DNA from: Citrobacter koseri
GTDB lineage: Bacteria > Pseudomonadota > Gammaproteobacteria > Enterobacterales > Enterobacteriaceae
Direction of reading: 5' to 3'
Length of the DNA stretch: 64,000 bases
Assembly (NCBI GenBank): GCA_900446925.1
Contig: UAVY01000001.1
Span: 620,001 to 684,000, forward strand
Shown here: in pieces, positions 48,379-58,697 of the stretch
How the letters are laid out: each line of letters opens with the position of its first letter
How positions within the stretch are numbered: position 1 is the first letter of the stretch
Made by a program: the position numbers and the translations under genes
Notes under the pieces: generated by a model
Databases searched by the model: none
The model's input: the letters and a program-made list of their open reading frames with translations, nothing else
What the model was told of the DNA's origin: nothing

Positions 48379-49668
48379 TTAGCCCACCGCTTTCCCGGTT
48401 TGTAAGGATGTGGACGACGGCGCCTGATTAGCGCGCACGTTATACATCAAGACCACCGAGGCCAGCAGGGAAATCGCCATAAAGGTGTACGAAACGCCCG
48501 GCCCGCCCGTCAGGCCATTGAGATACCCCACCAGCCATGCGCCGAGGAATGCCCCTAACGCGCCGAAACTGTTGATTAAGCCCATCGACACGCCCGCCAC
48601 ATTACGCGGCAACAGTTCAGGAATTAAGGCAAAAAACGGGCCGTAAGGTGCGTACATGCAGGCTGCGGCAACCACCAGCAATCCATAAGAGAGCCAGAAA
48701 GCGTTGCTCCCCAACAGCCAGGAACATAAGAAAGCGATGGCGGTAATCAGCAGCAACGGCCAGATAAACAGCTTACGGTTTTGAAACTTATCCGATAACC
48801 ACGACACGGTAAGCATCAGACAGATCGCCGCCAGATAAGGCACGGCGGCCAGCCAGCCGACGGATACGATATCCATTTGGGCCGCTGATTTCAGGATGGA
48901 TGGCATCCACATCATGAATCCATACACGCCGATACTCCACAAAGCATGTACCGCGCACAGCATGACAACGTTACGCGAGCGCATGGCTTCCCCGTAGTTA
49001 CGTACCGGTTTAATATGGGTTTGCTCACGATCCATCGCCTGTTGCAGCGTCTCTTTTTCCTCCGCCGTCAGCCAGCTGGCATCGGCCGGTTTATCACGAA
49101 CCAGCACCCACCAACAAAATGCCCACAGTACCGCCGGGATGCCCTCAATAATGAACATCTCGCGCCATCCCCAGGCCTGAATCAGATAACCGGAGACAAT
49201 CGACATCCACAACACGGTGACCGGATTACCCAGAATCAAAAAGGTATTCGCCCGCGAGCGCTCGGTTTTCGTAAACCAGTTGCTGATATAAATCAGCATG
49301 GCTGGCATCACCGCCGCCTCAACCACGCCAAGAGTAAAACGGATCGCCATCAGCATGGGAATATTACTGACAAACCCCGTCGCGGCGGCACATATTCCCC
49401 ACAGAATCAGGCTGAAAAAGATCATTTTCCGTACGCTGCGTTTAACGGCGTACAAAGCTCCCGGCACCTGAAAGAAGAAATACCCGAGGAAAAAAAGCGC
49501 GCCAATTAAGGATGCGGTTCCTTTCGTAATACCCAGATCGGTTTCAATACCTGCTGCGGCGGCAAAACCATAATTGGCGCGATCGAGATACGCTAAGCTG
49601 TAAGTAATAAAAATAATCGGCATTAAATACCACCAGCGCCGGGCTGGTAATTTAGCAAGAGCATTCAT
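48379..49668 (-). CDS. MFS anion:cation symporter (sugar-acid transporter)
   Basis: A 12-span major facilitator of the ACS group that includes hexuronate and glucarate carriers. Family signs are RRWWYLMPIIFITYSLAYLD, the first-loop region, and GWREMFIIEGIPAVL between the halves. From the second ATG at 49668 it has 429 residues; AAGGA lies 6 bases upstream of it. It lies 23 bases after the reductase and 83 before the repressor, so it probably imports the sugar acid on which the reductase acts. Exact substrate unknown. Confidence 0.82.
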   Translation of the reverse strand: MNALAKLPARRWWYLMPIIFITYSLAYLDRANYGFAAAAGIETDLGITKGTASLIGALFFLGYFFFQVPGALYAVKRSVRKMIFFSLILWGICAAATGFVSNIPMLMAIRFTLGVVEAAVMPAMLIYISNWFTKTERSRANTFLILGNPVTVLWMSIVSGYLIQAWGWREMFIIEGIPAVLWAFCWWVLVRDKPADASWLTAEEKETLQQAMDREQTHIKPVRNYGEAMRSRNVVMLCAVHALWSIGVYGFMMWMPSILKSAAQMDIVSVGWLAAVPYLAAICLMLTVSWLSDKFQNRKLFIWPLLLITAIAFLCSWLLGSNAFWLSYGLLVVAAACMYAPYGPFFALIPELLPRNVAGVSMGLINSFGALGAFLGAWLVGYLNGLTGGPGVSYTFMAISLLASVVLMYNVRANQAPSSTSLQTGKAVG

Positions 49669-49691
49669 ACACATTCCTTTTGATAATGAGT

Positions 49692-50456
49692 CTATACCGC
49701 AGCTAACATTCCGCCGTCGACGAAGAGAATATGACCGTTAACAAAATTCGAGGCCGGGGCCGCAAGATAAACCGCCGCGCCAATCAACTCCTCCGGCTTT
49801 CCCCAGCGCGCGGCAGGCGTGCGCTGGTACAGCCAGGCGGAAAAGGCGTCGTCGTTTACCAGCGCTTCCGTCATCTCTGTGGCAAAATAGCCCGGCGCAA
49901 TACCGTTAACCTGAATATTATATTCCGCCAGTTCCACGCACATTCCTCGCGTCAACATTTTCACCGCGCCTTTTGAGGCAGCGTAGGGTGTAATTGTTTT
50001 CCGGCCTAATTCACTCTGCATGGAACAAATATTAATAATCTTCCCTTCCCGGCGCGCCATCATATATTTGGCCACCTGTTGAGAAACAAGGAAGACGGAT
50101 TTCTGATTGACATCAATAACGCGATCCCACTCTGCTTCAGGAAATTCCGTCAGGGGGTAACGACGCTGGATACCGGCATTATTGATGAGAATATCAATCG
50201 CCCCAATTTCCTGCTCAATATGCGCAATCGCTTTTTCCACCTCCGCCGCGTGAGTGACATCAAACCCATAACCCACGGCGTCATAACCCAGAGCCGTCAG
50301 AGTGCTCGCGGCCTGTTCCGCCCGCTGCTGCGTAATGTCGTTAATCACCAGGCTGGCGCCATGCTCTGCCAGCCCCCTTGCCAGCAAATTACCGATTCCC
50401 TGCGCTGACCCCGTAATCAATGCGCGTTTACCTGCAAGACTAAAAATACTTTTCAT
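49692..50456 (-). CDS. IdnO-like gluconate 5-dehydrogenase / 5-ketogluconate reductase
   Basis: A short-chain dehydrogenase very similar to E. coli IdnO, which interconverts 5-keto-D-gluconate and D-gluconate. It has 254 residues, the IdnO size. The cofactor motif is TGSAQGIG (near residue 14), then NNAG, the catalytic serine in NICSMQSEL and Y-x-x-x-K (YAASK, near residue 160). AGAGG precedes the ATG by 6 bases. First gene of the cluster; no kinase or dehydratase is nearby, so the product must feed a pathway encoded elsewhere. Confidence 0.85.
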   Translation of the reverse strand: MKSIFSLAGKRALITGSAQGIGNLLARGLAEHGASLVINDITQQRAEQAASTLTALGYDAVGYGFDVTHAAEVEKAIAHIEQEIGAIDILINNAGIQRRYPLTEFPEAEWDRVIDVNQKSVFLVSQQVAKYMMARREGKIINICSMQSELGRKTITPYAASKGAVKMLTRGMCVELAEYNIQVNGIAPGYFATEMTEALVNDDAFSAWLYQRTPAARWGKPEELIGAAVYLAAPASNFVNGHILFVDGGMLAAV

Positions 50457-50477
50457 CAAAAACCTCTTTTTCGATAG

Positions 50478-50507
50478 CTGTTACGCGTAACTGTATACGC
50501 GTAACAG
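50478..50507. promoter_or_regulatory. GntR/IdnR-type operator upstream of the IdnO-like gene
   Basis: A perfect 12-bp inverted repeat with a 6-base spacer: CTGTTACGCGTA (50478-50489) and TACGCGTAACAG (50496-50507). The left arm continues as TGTTACGCGTAAC, close to the GntR/IdnR operator TGTTACGCGTAACA. The two arms give two overlapping LacI-family sites about 20 bases before the start codon, well placed for repression. Confidence 0.8.
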
Positions 50508-50579
50508 TAGAAAAAAGAAGTTCTCTTACACAACTAATGGTCAATTTGTGATCTACATTGGATTTGGCAGCAAAGAAAG

Positions 50580-50611
50580 GATCATGTACAGAATGCTTTC
50601 TGCACATGATC
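50580..50611 (-). terminator. Hairpin after the MdtG-like gene
   Basis: GATCATGT-a-CAGAA / TTCTG-c-ACATGATC, a long stem with one mismatch, lies just beyond the MFS stop at 50629. It is followed on the minus strand by CTTTCTTT. Confidence 0.75.
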
Positions 50612-50628
50612 ACGATTAACAGCGGATC

Positions 50629-51822
50629 TCAGGCAGCGTGACGGCGGCGCAACGCAATCGCCAGTTGCCAGATATTCACCAGCACAATGAGCGCCGTCGC
50701 GACAAATACCCAGCGAAAGCCCGCCATCGCCGATACGGACGCCCCCATCAACGGCCCGGCCACATTTCCGAGATACATAAACGACTGGTTATAACCAAAG
50801 ATACGGCCGGTTATTCGATCGCTGGAATACTTCACCAATAAGGTCTGTACGGCAGGCAGCATCGCGCCATCGGCAAAACCTAACAGAAAACGCAGAACCC
50901 CCAACTGGAACGGCGTCGTCACCCACGACATGGCGAAAAACAGCACCACGGCACAGACCAGCGTCGCCATCAAAATCCTTTCCGTCCCGATCCTGTCGCC
51001 AAGTTTGCCAAGGCGGGGGGCGGAAATGAGCGCTGAAACGCCAGGCACCGACGCAATTAACCCGCTCAAAAAGGCAATGTTCGTGCTGTCCGGCAGCATG
51101 GATTTGATAAACAGCGCCAGGATGGGGCTGATCGAACCGTTACAGAGCTGTATCACCATCGTCGTGAAAAACAGGCTAATCACCAGACCCGGATAGGGCA
51201 ATGAGGCAAAAACCGCTTTGCCGCTCAGTCGTTCACTCTTTTTGAGAGCCGGACGAACGCCCTCTTTAATTAAAAACAGCGTTACCAGAAAGCTCACCAT
51301 CAACAGCGTGGCGGTAATAAAAAAGACCGCCCGCAGCCCGATATGATCGGCAATAACTCCGCCCATTAACGGCCCGCCGATCACCCCGCTGATCTGGGCG
51401 GTGGAAAGCGTGCTGAGCGCCCAGCCGCTACGCTCTCTCGGCACCTGCGAAGCCACCAGCGCCATCGCGTTAGGAATGTACCCGGAGGTAAGCCCCATGA
51501 CGCCGCGCAAAAGAAACAGTTGCCAGACATTGGTCGCAAACGCCTGAAGTAAAATCGCGATCGCCATGCCGAGCGATGCGCGCAGTAGCATCAGTTTGCG
51601 GCCTTTACGGTCAGCCAGACTGCCCCACATGGGCGAAACAATCGCGGAGATGAGAAAGGTAATACTGAAGGTTAAGCCAGACCACATGGAGAGCGCTTCA
51701 TGCGAAGTGACGCCCATTTGCGAGATATACAGCGGTAAAAATGGCAGGATCTGACTGATCGCCAGCCCGGTAAAAAAGCAGCCGAACCAGACGGAGATAA
51801 GATTAACCTTCCAGGATTCCAT
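50629..51822 (-). CDS. MdtG-like MFS multidrug efflux transporter
   Basis: A 12-span drug:H+ antiporter-1 type MFS protein of 397 residues, clearly related to E. coli MdtG. Shared features are the start [20 protein letters not shown], the loop motif [14 protein letters not shown] (motif A) and [18 protein letters not shown]. It is probably a paralogue rather than MdtG itself, since mdtG lies elsewhere in enterics. Substrate unknown. Intact, in its own unit between the idn-like cluster and an extensin-like gene. Confidence 0.82.
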   Translation of the reverse strand: MESWKVNLISVWFGCFFTGLAISQILPFLPLYISQMGVTSHEALSMWSGLTFSITFLISAIVSPMWGSLADRKGRKLMLLRASLGMAIAILLQAFATNVWQLFLLRGVMGLTSGYIPNAMALVASQVPRERSGWALSTLSTAQISGVIGGPLMGGVIADHIGLRAVFFITATLLMVSFLVTLFLIKEGVRPALKKSERLSGKAVFASLPYPGLVISLFFTTMVIQLCNGSISPILALFIKSMLPDSTNIAFLSGLIASVPGVSALISAPRLGKLGDRIGTERILMATLVCAVVLFFAMSWVTTPFQLGVLRFLLGFADGAMLPAVQTLLVKYSSDRITGRIFGYNQSFMYLGNVAGPLMGASVSAMAGFRWVFVATALIVLVNIWQLAIALRRRHAA

Positions 51823-51991
51823 AAGTGCTCATAACGATAAATAGCTGAAAACGCTCACCAGCTTAGCAAGTTGCGCCAGCAGAAGCGGTTCCAGAGATGC
51901 GGTAACCTCTATTTTGCTATTTTATCTCCCCGTTCATCAGATTTGTGAAACATGTCACATTATATACCCGATCAGAACAGGGATTTATGCT

Positions 51992-52674
51992 TCAACGACA
52001 AAGCCCGTATCCGCGCATACCGAGATGGAAATGGTTGGCGTGCGCGGCGTTGTACTCCGGCCCCAGTCCATTGCCATAATAAGTGCAACTGGCGTTAAGC
52101 ATCGCGCGCAGCCAGGGGGCGGTTTTCTCATCCTTCCATCCCCGCAGAACCGTAACTTTTCGACCGTCCGCCAGTTGAAAACCGCTGATATCCCACGCCT
52201 GCGCGCTGGCATGTTCACTGCGACGCGCATCCGCCCGGTGATAGATATTGCGACAGGCATAGCTGCCAAGGTGCTCAATACGGGTCAGTTGACTGCCCAT
52301 AAACGACTGGGTTAGCGGTTTCGCCTGGCGCGCCACAAACAGCGCAGAACTCAGCGCCAGCGGGCAAGAGGCCAGGAAACTGCTGCTCAACGACACGGAG
52401 CCAAAATGCCTGACCCGTACCACGTCTGACAGCGGACATTCGCCCGCGCTGTCGGCAACGGGTTGCGACGAGATCATTCCCTGGCGATTGGCCTGCTCAA
52501 GTAATCCCTGGCACTGTTGCGGCGTCAGACGCTGTAGTTTGAATTTGGTGAGCCAGCCCGGAGGGTCGGACAGTTGCAAGGGAACAAAAGGATTGTAATA
52601 CGACGGAAGAGAGCGGTAACCCACCACCCCACAGCCCCCAGCAGCACAATCGCAAGCCAACCCTTACCTTTCAC
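51992..52674 (-). CDS. Extensin-like family protein (one apparent frameshift)
   Basis: A protein with the bacterial extensin-like C-terminal domain (Pfam Extensin_C), function unknown and possibly cell-wall related. The start is a GTG at 52672-52674 after a strong AGGAGG. An N-terminal hydrophobic anchor (GWLAIVLLGAV) leads to VVGYRSLPSYYNPF after repair of a missing G near 52635. The domain shows conserved cysteines, EHASAQAWDISGF and HANHFHLGM, metal-site-like His/Asp residues. Corrected length is 227 residues. It is divergent from ddlA. Confidence 0.78.
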
Positions 52675-52780
52675 GCCCCCTCCTCTCTGATTCCCTTAAA
52701 CATTATGGCAGAAGCCCGCGAATCCGACGTTTTGTCGTGGTAATGTATACGCTTTGCGTTCGATGGAATGGGTTTTTAAG

Positions 52781-53878
52781 ATGGCAAAATTGCGGGTAGG
52801 TATCGTATTTGGTGGTAAATCAGCGGAACATGAAGTGTCTTTGCAATCGGCAAAAAATATTGTCGATGCCATCGACAAAGCCCGCTTTGACGTTGTGCTG
52901 TTAGGAATTGATAAACAAGGGCAATGGCATGTCAGCGATGCCGAAAACTATCTGCTGAATGCAAACGACCCCGCGCACATTACGCTGCGCCCCTCTTCTA
53001 CCAGCCTGGCGCAGGTTCCGGGCAAACACGAACACCAGTTAATTGACGCACAGAACGGCCAGCCGTTGCCGACGGTGGACGTCATTTTCCCGATCGTACA
53101 CGGCACGCTGGGGGAAGACGGCTCGCTGCAAGGGATGCTGCGCGTAGCGAATTTACCGTTTGTCGGCTCCGATGTGCTGGGTTCCGCCGCCTGCATGGAT
53201 AAAGACGTCACCAAACGTCTGCTGCGCGATGCCGGGCTGAACATCGCGCCGTTTATTACGCTGACTCGCGCGAATCGCGATGCGATCCGTTTTGCGGAAG
53301 TGGCGTCCCGGCTGGGTCTGCCGCTGTTTGTGAAACCCGCAAATCAGGGCTCCTCTGTGGGCGTCAGCAAAGTCACCAGCGAAGCGCAATATGAACAGGC
53401 CGTCGCGCTGGCGTTCGAATTCGATCACAAAGTGGTTGTTGAGCAAGGGATCAAAGGCCGTGAGATCGAGTGCGCCGTGCTGGGCAACGATCACCCGCAG
53501 GCCAGCACCTGCGGCGAGATCGTCCTGAACAGCGATTTTTACGCTTACGACACCAAATATATCGACGACAACGGGGCGCAGGTCGTGGTTCCCGCCCAAA
53601 TCCCGCAAGAGGTGAACGACAAGATCCGCCAGATCGCCATTCAGGCGTACCAGACGTTAGGTTGCGCGGGAATGGCGCGCGTGGACGTCTTCTTAACGGC
53701 GGAAAACGAGGTGGTGATTAACGAGATCAATACGCTGCCGGGATTCACCAACATCAGCATGTACCCGAAACTCTGGCAGGCAAGTGGCTTAGGGTATACC
53801 GATTTGATTACCCGTCTGATTGAACTGGCGCTGGAACGTCATGCGGCGGATAACGCCCTGAAAACCAGCATGTCATGA
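52781..53878 (+). CDS. ddlA: D-alanine--D-alanine ligase A
   Basis: DdlA joins two D-alanines with ATP for the peptidoglycan stem peptide. The ATP-grasp motifs are clear: [12 protein letters not shown] (N-terminus), [22 protein letters not shown] and the C-terminal [15 protein letters not shown]. From the ATG at 52781 it has 365 residues, one more than E. coli; an earlier in-frame ATG at 52754 is less likely. Intact. Confidence 0.95.
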   Translation: MAKLRVGIVFGGKSAEHEVSLQSAKNIVDAIDKARFDVVLLGIDKQGQWHVSDAENYLLNANDPAHITLRPSSTSLAQVPGKHEHQLIDAQNGQPLPTVDVIFPIVHGTLGEDGSLQGMLRVANLPFVGSDVLGSAACMDKDVTKRLLRDAGLNIAPFITLTRANRDAIRFAEVASRLGLPLFVKPANQGSSVGVSKVTSEAQYEQAVALAFEFDHKVVVEQGIKGREIECAVLGNDHPQASTCGEIVLNSDFYAYDTKYIDDNGAQVVVPAQIPQEVNDKIRQIAIQAYQTLGCAGMARVDVFLTAENEVVINEINTLPGFTNISMYPKLWQASGLGYTDLITRLIELALERHAADNALKTSMS

Positions 53879-53892
53879 TGACGATGCGCCAT

Positions 53893-53971
53893 CTGGTGTT
53901 GATCGCCTGATGGCGCTTTGGCTTATCAGGGCCTACGACGTTTTACGCCCGTAGGCCGATGCCACCATCCG
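53893..53971. repeat. REP/BIME after ddlA
   Basis: Two REP-like palindromes (GCCTGATGGCGCTTTGGC ... TATCAGGGCC and GTAGGCCGATGCC ... CCATCCGGC) between convergent ddlA and yaiZ. Confidence 0.75.
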
Positions 53972-53983
53972 GCACACACCGCA

Positions 53984-54197
53984 TTAAGCTTCTTCGGTTT
54001 TATCATCCTCACGGCGACGAATAATCAGTCCGGCAAGCCAGAAACTGAATACCCACGTCACCAGGCCTACCGCGTAGGTTTGCCATCCTTTTGCTTCAAA
54101 GCCCAACAACCCCACCACGCCATTCAAAATAAAGATCAGCCCAATGGCGAAAAGCATAATAGTGCCAGTCACGGCGAATTTTTACAGGCAGGTTCAT
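53984..54197 (-). CDS. yaiZ: Small membrane protein YaiZ (one apparent frameshift)
   Basis: A 70-residue inner-membrane protein of unknown function with two predicted spans. The N-terminus (MNLPVKIRRDWHYYA) is separated from the rest by a +1 shift at AAAA 54150-54153. Removing one base gives FAIGLIFILNGVVGLLG in frame and the exact E. coli length. The C-terminus is charged (RRREDDKTEEA). It is convergent with ddlA. Confidence 0.88.
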
Positions 54198-54464
54198 GAC
54201 AGCTCCGACGCTAAAACAATAAAAAATCATCCTCGCACATTTCTGCCTGAGCGTCTGTGGCCTGTGCGGAATTTCTCAAATGTTAATCAATTTAGATTAA
54301 GGTAACAAAATTGTGACATAAAACAAAAAATCCGCAATCCAGGAGTCATCCCTGAGTGAAATTACCATCATTCTGATATTGACAAACACGATGACCTGTC
54401 AGACTTCACGATAAGCCGCTGGCATGACGCCAGATTCGTGCAGAAGACTATCCCGGAGGTCTTT

Positions 54465-54773
54465 ATGGCTGACTTTACCCTCTCAAAATCCCTGTTTAGC
54501 GGGAAACATCGAGATACCTCCTCCACGCCAGGTAATATCGCCTATGCCGTGTTTGTGCTGTTTTGCTTTTGGGCAGGGGCGCAGATCCTGAACCTTCTGG
54601 TTCACGCGCCTGGCGTTTATGAACATCTGATGCAGATGCAAGAGACCGGACGCCCCGCGTGGAAATTGGATTAGGCGTCGGCACCATTTTCGGACTGGTG
54701 CCTTTCCCTGACAGGTTGCCTGATTTTTGGCGTCATTGCCGTAATTTTGCGCTGGCGTCACCGTCATCAGTAA
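54465..54773 (+). CDS. yaiY: Inner membrane protein YaiY (two compensating indels)
   Basis: A small DUF2755-type membrane protein of unknown role with about two to three spans. The start [17 protein letters not shown] at 54465 is standard. The frame changes near 54653 (family reads [14 protein letters not shown]) and back near 54710 (family reads GLVPFLTGCLIF). The net change is zero and the total is 102 residues, as in E. coli. Confidence 0.88.
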
Positions 54774-54781
54774 CCCTCCCT

Positions 54782-54815
54782 GTGCCGGATGACGCCAGGT
54801 TTATCCGGCCTACAA
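54782..54815. repeat. Single REP unit between yaiY and yaiW
   Basis: GCCGGATGACGCCAGG ... TTATCCGGCCTACA, at the convergent junction, overlapping the yaiW stop codon at 54810-54812. Confidence 0.75.
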
Positions 54816-55908
54816 ATTCATACAACGCGCCCGACGCTCGTCCACACGTTTAGCAAACCACGCGGTAGTGAGATTACGGGTGATCTTCGGACTTTCCAGC
54901 TGAATACCCTGGCAACATCTCGCGCGGTAATGCCTTACCGGTTTTGGCTTCCGCCAGCTTATACACTTTCACGTACAACGCCGTCTCCTCAAAAGCGAGG
55001 CTGTCTCCCTTTTCCAGTTGACGTCGAATCGCGCTGTCGCTCATGTCCAGCTTGCCCGCCAGCTTACGGATTGCCTGTTCCGTTTTCCCGGCCGCTTTGC
55101 TGTCATAACGAATCAAGTCGCCGTCCAGCGCCAGCTTAACGCCGCTGGCTTTACTGACCGCATTCTGAAATGCCGCATTACGACTGGCGTACCAACCGGC
55201 ATTAAAATCAGCAAAACGGAATACAGGCGCGCTGTAATTCGCCGGATAGTTCAACAGATGCCAGGTTCCAAACCACAGTCCGCCACGGCGGCTAAAGACC
55301 TCCCTGGCGAACCGTCCCGTTCATGGTCCACGGATAACCTTTTGTGTGCTGTTCGGCAAAGGCGATGCTGACCTGCATCGGCCCACCGGTATGCACCGGA
55401 TTAAGCGAACCGAACAGCGTCTGCCCCATCGGCACCATATTAATAAAATCATCAAAAATCGCGCTGAGCTGTTTTTCCGTTTTCACCGCGTCCCAGACGT
55501 TCGCTGTAGCTTTTTCCGTTCGGAGAGTTAATTTTCAGCGCGGTATGCACCAGAAAAACAGGGATATGCATCCGCTCAGCACGCCTGTCGATCTCCTGCC
55601 AGGCGATTTTGCTCAACCCCGGCACCACCGGGTCCGCCTGATAGTTAGACTCCTGCTGCGCCACCGCCAGCACCGAGCAGACATTCTCAACCGTTGGCGC
55701 CAGCCCCTGGCTTTCGAAGGTCTTTGCGATGTCCTGCGCCCACGCGTCCCTGTCTTTTACGCTGGCAGGCATTTTCTGGCGCACCACGCTTGCCACATCG
55801 ACAGGTTTTTCCCCTTTTTTCAGCGGTTGCGAAGGCTGGCTACTACACCCTGCCAGCACCAACGCAGCCAGGAATGATAAAGGGTAAAGACGGGACGCCC
55901 GCCGACAT
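54810..55908 (-). CDS. yaiW: Surface-exposed lipoprotein YaiW (about four apparent insertions)
   Basis: YaiW is an outer-membrane lipoprotein co-transcribed with sbmA; in E. coli the pair affects uptake of some proline-rich peptides. The lipobox LVLAGCSS is near residue 20 once an extra G near 55901 is removed. Other shifts are near 55520 (family reads SERLDAVKTEKQL), 55305 (VRQEVFSRRGG) and 54918 (PGIQLESPK). Removing four bases gives 364 residues, the E. coli size. It starts 17 bases after sbmA. Confidence 0.88.
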
Positions 55909-55925
55909 AACGTTTCCTTTGTTTG

Positions 55926-57148
55926 TTAGCTAAATGTATTCGTTACTTCCTGGATATCCTGCCCATCCAGTTCGCGCTCAAAGCTGCGCAGACGTTTATA
56001 GATGGACATCAGTTCCACCAGCGTGGTCCAGGAGTTAATCAGATACTGGAAGGAACCGCGCACCTGACCAAACACGTTGGTAATCTGCGTCATCAGGCCA
56101 GCGTAATCGTACCGGCAACAATCGACGGAAACAGCAGGAACAGACCGAAAACGTTATCCACCTGTAGATAGAGAATGCGCGCAATGTTGAAGTACATATA
56201 GTGGAAGTAGAGGCGGAAATAGTTCTGGCGCACCGCGCTGAAACAACTCACGCACGGTGGGCGGCGTAGCGCGGCTGGCGTCGTCTTCACCCGTAGACCA
56301 GCTCTTTACGGTAAGCGGCCTCAACCCGCTGGTTTTTAAACTCCAGCCCCGGCAGTTTGATCCCCACCACGGCCAGCAATCCTGTTCCCATCAGCGACCA
56401 GATGATAGCCGCGATAACCAGCCCATAAGGAATATGCCCGACGATCGGCAGGTCCGGTACGTGCGCAGACAGCGTAACCAGTACGGGTAAAAAGGCGATC
56501 AACGTCATGATGGCATTGATAAAGCTTACGCCCATATTCTCCAGCGTAGAGGCAAAAACGCATCGTATCTTCCTGCACACGCTGCGCGGCGCCTTCAATA
56601 TGGCGCAAATGCTGCCAGTGCGCCATGTAGTGCTCGTTCATCGCGGTACGCCAGCGAAACACATAATGGCTGACGAAGAAATTGTTCATCACGCCAATCA
56701 CTACGGCAATCAGCGCTATTCCGAGGAACACGCCGACTTCACGGTAAAACTGTTCGATAGTGACCTTATGCGGCGAGCTCAGCGCCGTCTGGATCAGGTC
56801 GTAAAACGGCGCGTACCAGGCGTTGACCGCCACGCCTACTTCCACCAAAAACCAGGTCACAAAGATGATCAACGAGGTGCCCAGAATCGACCAGTATTGC
56901 CAGCGATGCGGGCTATAAATAAACCAGAACATCGCAAACAATCCGACGCAAAGGACGTAATACGCGTAGAAAATCAGGTAGTCCAGCGACCAGAAGCGTG
57001 CGGCACTGATGGGAACATCACCGGAAGCGCCAGTAAGATGCGCAACCCAGGCGCCTCCGCCCGCTTGCCAGAAAATGACGGCGACAAGCGCCCAAAAAAA
57101 CGCCGAGATAAAAAACGGCCCCGGCTTTGGGAAAAAAGACTTAAACAT
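55926..57148 (-). CDS. sbmA: Peptide antibiotic transporter SbmA (about four apparent indels)
   Basis: SbmA is a proton-driven inner-membrane importer of microcins, bleomycin and proline-rich peptides (SbmA/BacA family). The start [21 protein letters not shown] and several membrane segments are present. Shifts lie at AAAAA near 56555 (+, family reads [15 protein letters not shown]), near 56291 (+), near 56245 (+) and near 56099 (-, family reads [15 protein letters not shown]). Net +2 gives 406 residues, the standard length. It is divergent from ampH. Confidence 0.9.
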
Positions 57149-57540
57149 GATGCTCTCCTGCTAACTTCTTATCGTTATGACGACTGCTGTGCTTTTGCCG
57201 CAGCGCTGAGCGCGACAAGACGGGCCAGGCCCAACAAAACCGCGACGGAAACCGAGCATTGTGACCCGTATTCACCAGCTTAGTTCGCACATCGTTTTTT
57301 CAGAATTGTTTCAGCGAGTTTCGGCTCCCTTCAACGGCAACAGGAAGGCGAAACCCAAAAACCGACCAAGGTTACCACAAGCGCGGGATCACAAAAGCGG
57401 ACATTCGCGATTGGGAAAAAATGCCCTGTTTACTCGTCGTTACGTTTTTCACACTATTATTGTCTTTTTAGCGCTTTGCAACGCGCCGCCAGGTAGTATA
57501 AATACGCATAGTTTTTTCATTTAACTGATGGACACAACCG
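57149..57540. promoter_or_regulatory. Divergent sbmA-ampH intergenic region
   Basis: This 392-base gap has no supported gene. It holds both divergent promoters; sbmA is known to be sigma-E dependent in E. coli, but I cannot fix the -35/-10 pair here. AT-rich tracts lie near 57425-57480 on the ampH side. Confidence 0.5.
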
Positions 57541-58697
57541 TTGAAACGTAGTCTGCTTTTTTCTGCCGTGCTGTGCGCGGCGTCATTGACATCTGTCCAG
57601 GCGGCACAGCCAATCACCGATCCGGTTTTCGCTTCCGATATCGTTGATCGTTATGCCAACCATATCTTTTACGGCAGCGGCGCGACGGGAATGGCGCTGG
57701 TAGTGATTGATGGTAATCAACGCGTGTTCCGCAGTTTCGGGAGACTCGCCCCGGCAATAACGTACATCCTCAACTGGACTCCGTTATTCGCATTGCGTCT
57801 ATCACGAAACTCATGACCAGCGAGATGCTGGTCAAACTGCTCGATCAGGGGACGGTGAAATTACACGACCCGCTGAGCAAGTATGCCCCGCCTGGGGCGC
57901 GCGTACCGACCTACAACGGAACGCCTATCACCCTGGTGAATCTGGCGACCCATACCAGCGCCCTGCCGCGTGAGCAACCCGGCGGCGCGCCGCATCGCCC
58001 GGTATTTGTCTGGCCAACCCGCGAACAGCGCTGGAGCTACCTCTCTACCGCAACGCTAAAAGCGGCTCCTGGCTCGCAGGCGTCTTATTCCAACCTTGCG
58101 TTTGACCTGCTGGCTGACGCGCTGGCAACCGCATCCGGCAAACCCTACACGCAGTTATTTGAAGAACAGATTACGCGCCCATTGGGGATGAAAGACACAA
58201 CCTTTACCCCCTCCCCCGATCAGTGCAAGCGCCTGATGGTGGCGGAGAAAGGGGCCAGTCCCTGTAACAACACGCTGGCAGCAATTGGCAGCGGCGGCGT
58301 CTATTCCACGCCGGGAGATATGATGCGTTGGATGCAGCAATATCTCTCATCCGACTTTTATCATCGCAGTAATCAGGCCGATCGTATGCAGACGCTGATT
58401 TATCAGCGAACTCAGCTCACACGGGTGACAGGTATGGACGTGCCGGGCAAAGCCGATGCGCTGGGCTTAGGCTGGGTCTATATGGCGCCTAAAAACGGAC
58501 GTCCGGGGATTATTCAAAAAACCGGCGGCGGCGGTGGTTTCATCACCTATATGGCGATGATTCCGCAACACAACGTTGGCGCTTTTGTGGTCGTCACTCG
58601 CTCACCGCTTACGCGATTTACTAATATGAGCGATGGCATCAACGACCTGGTAACAGAATTGAGCGGAAATAAACCGCTGATCGTGCCTGCGTCCTGA
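57541..58697 (+). CDS. ampH: D-alanyl-D-alanine carboxypeptidase/endopeptidase AmpH (one apparent deletion)
   Basis: AmpH is a periplasmic class-C-type penicillin-binding protein involved in peptidoglycan recycling. The start is TTG at 57541; a signal peptide ends at VQAAQ. The nucleophile motif S-I-T-K, the Y-S-N triad (YSNLAFD) and KTGGGGG are visible. One G is missing near 57742 (family reads SYGETRPGNN); restoring it gives 385 residues, the E. coli length. Its stop is immediately followed by the iprA stop from the other strand. Confidence 0.92.
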
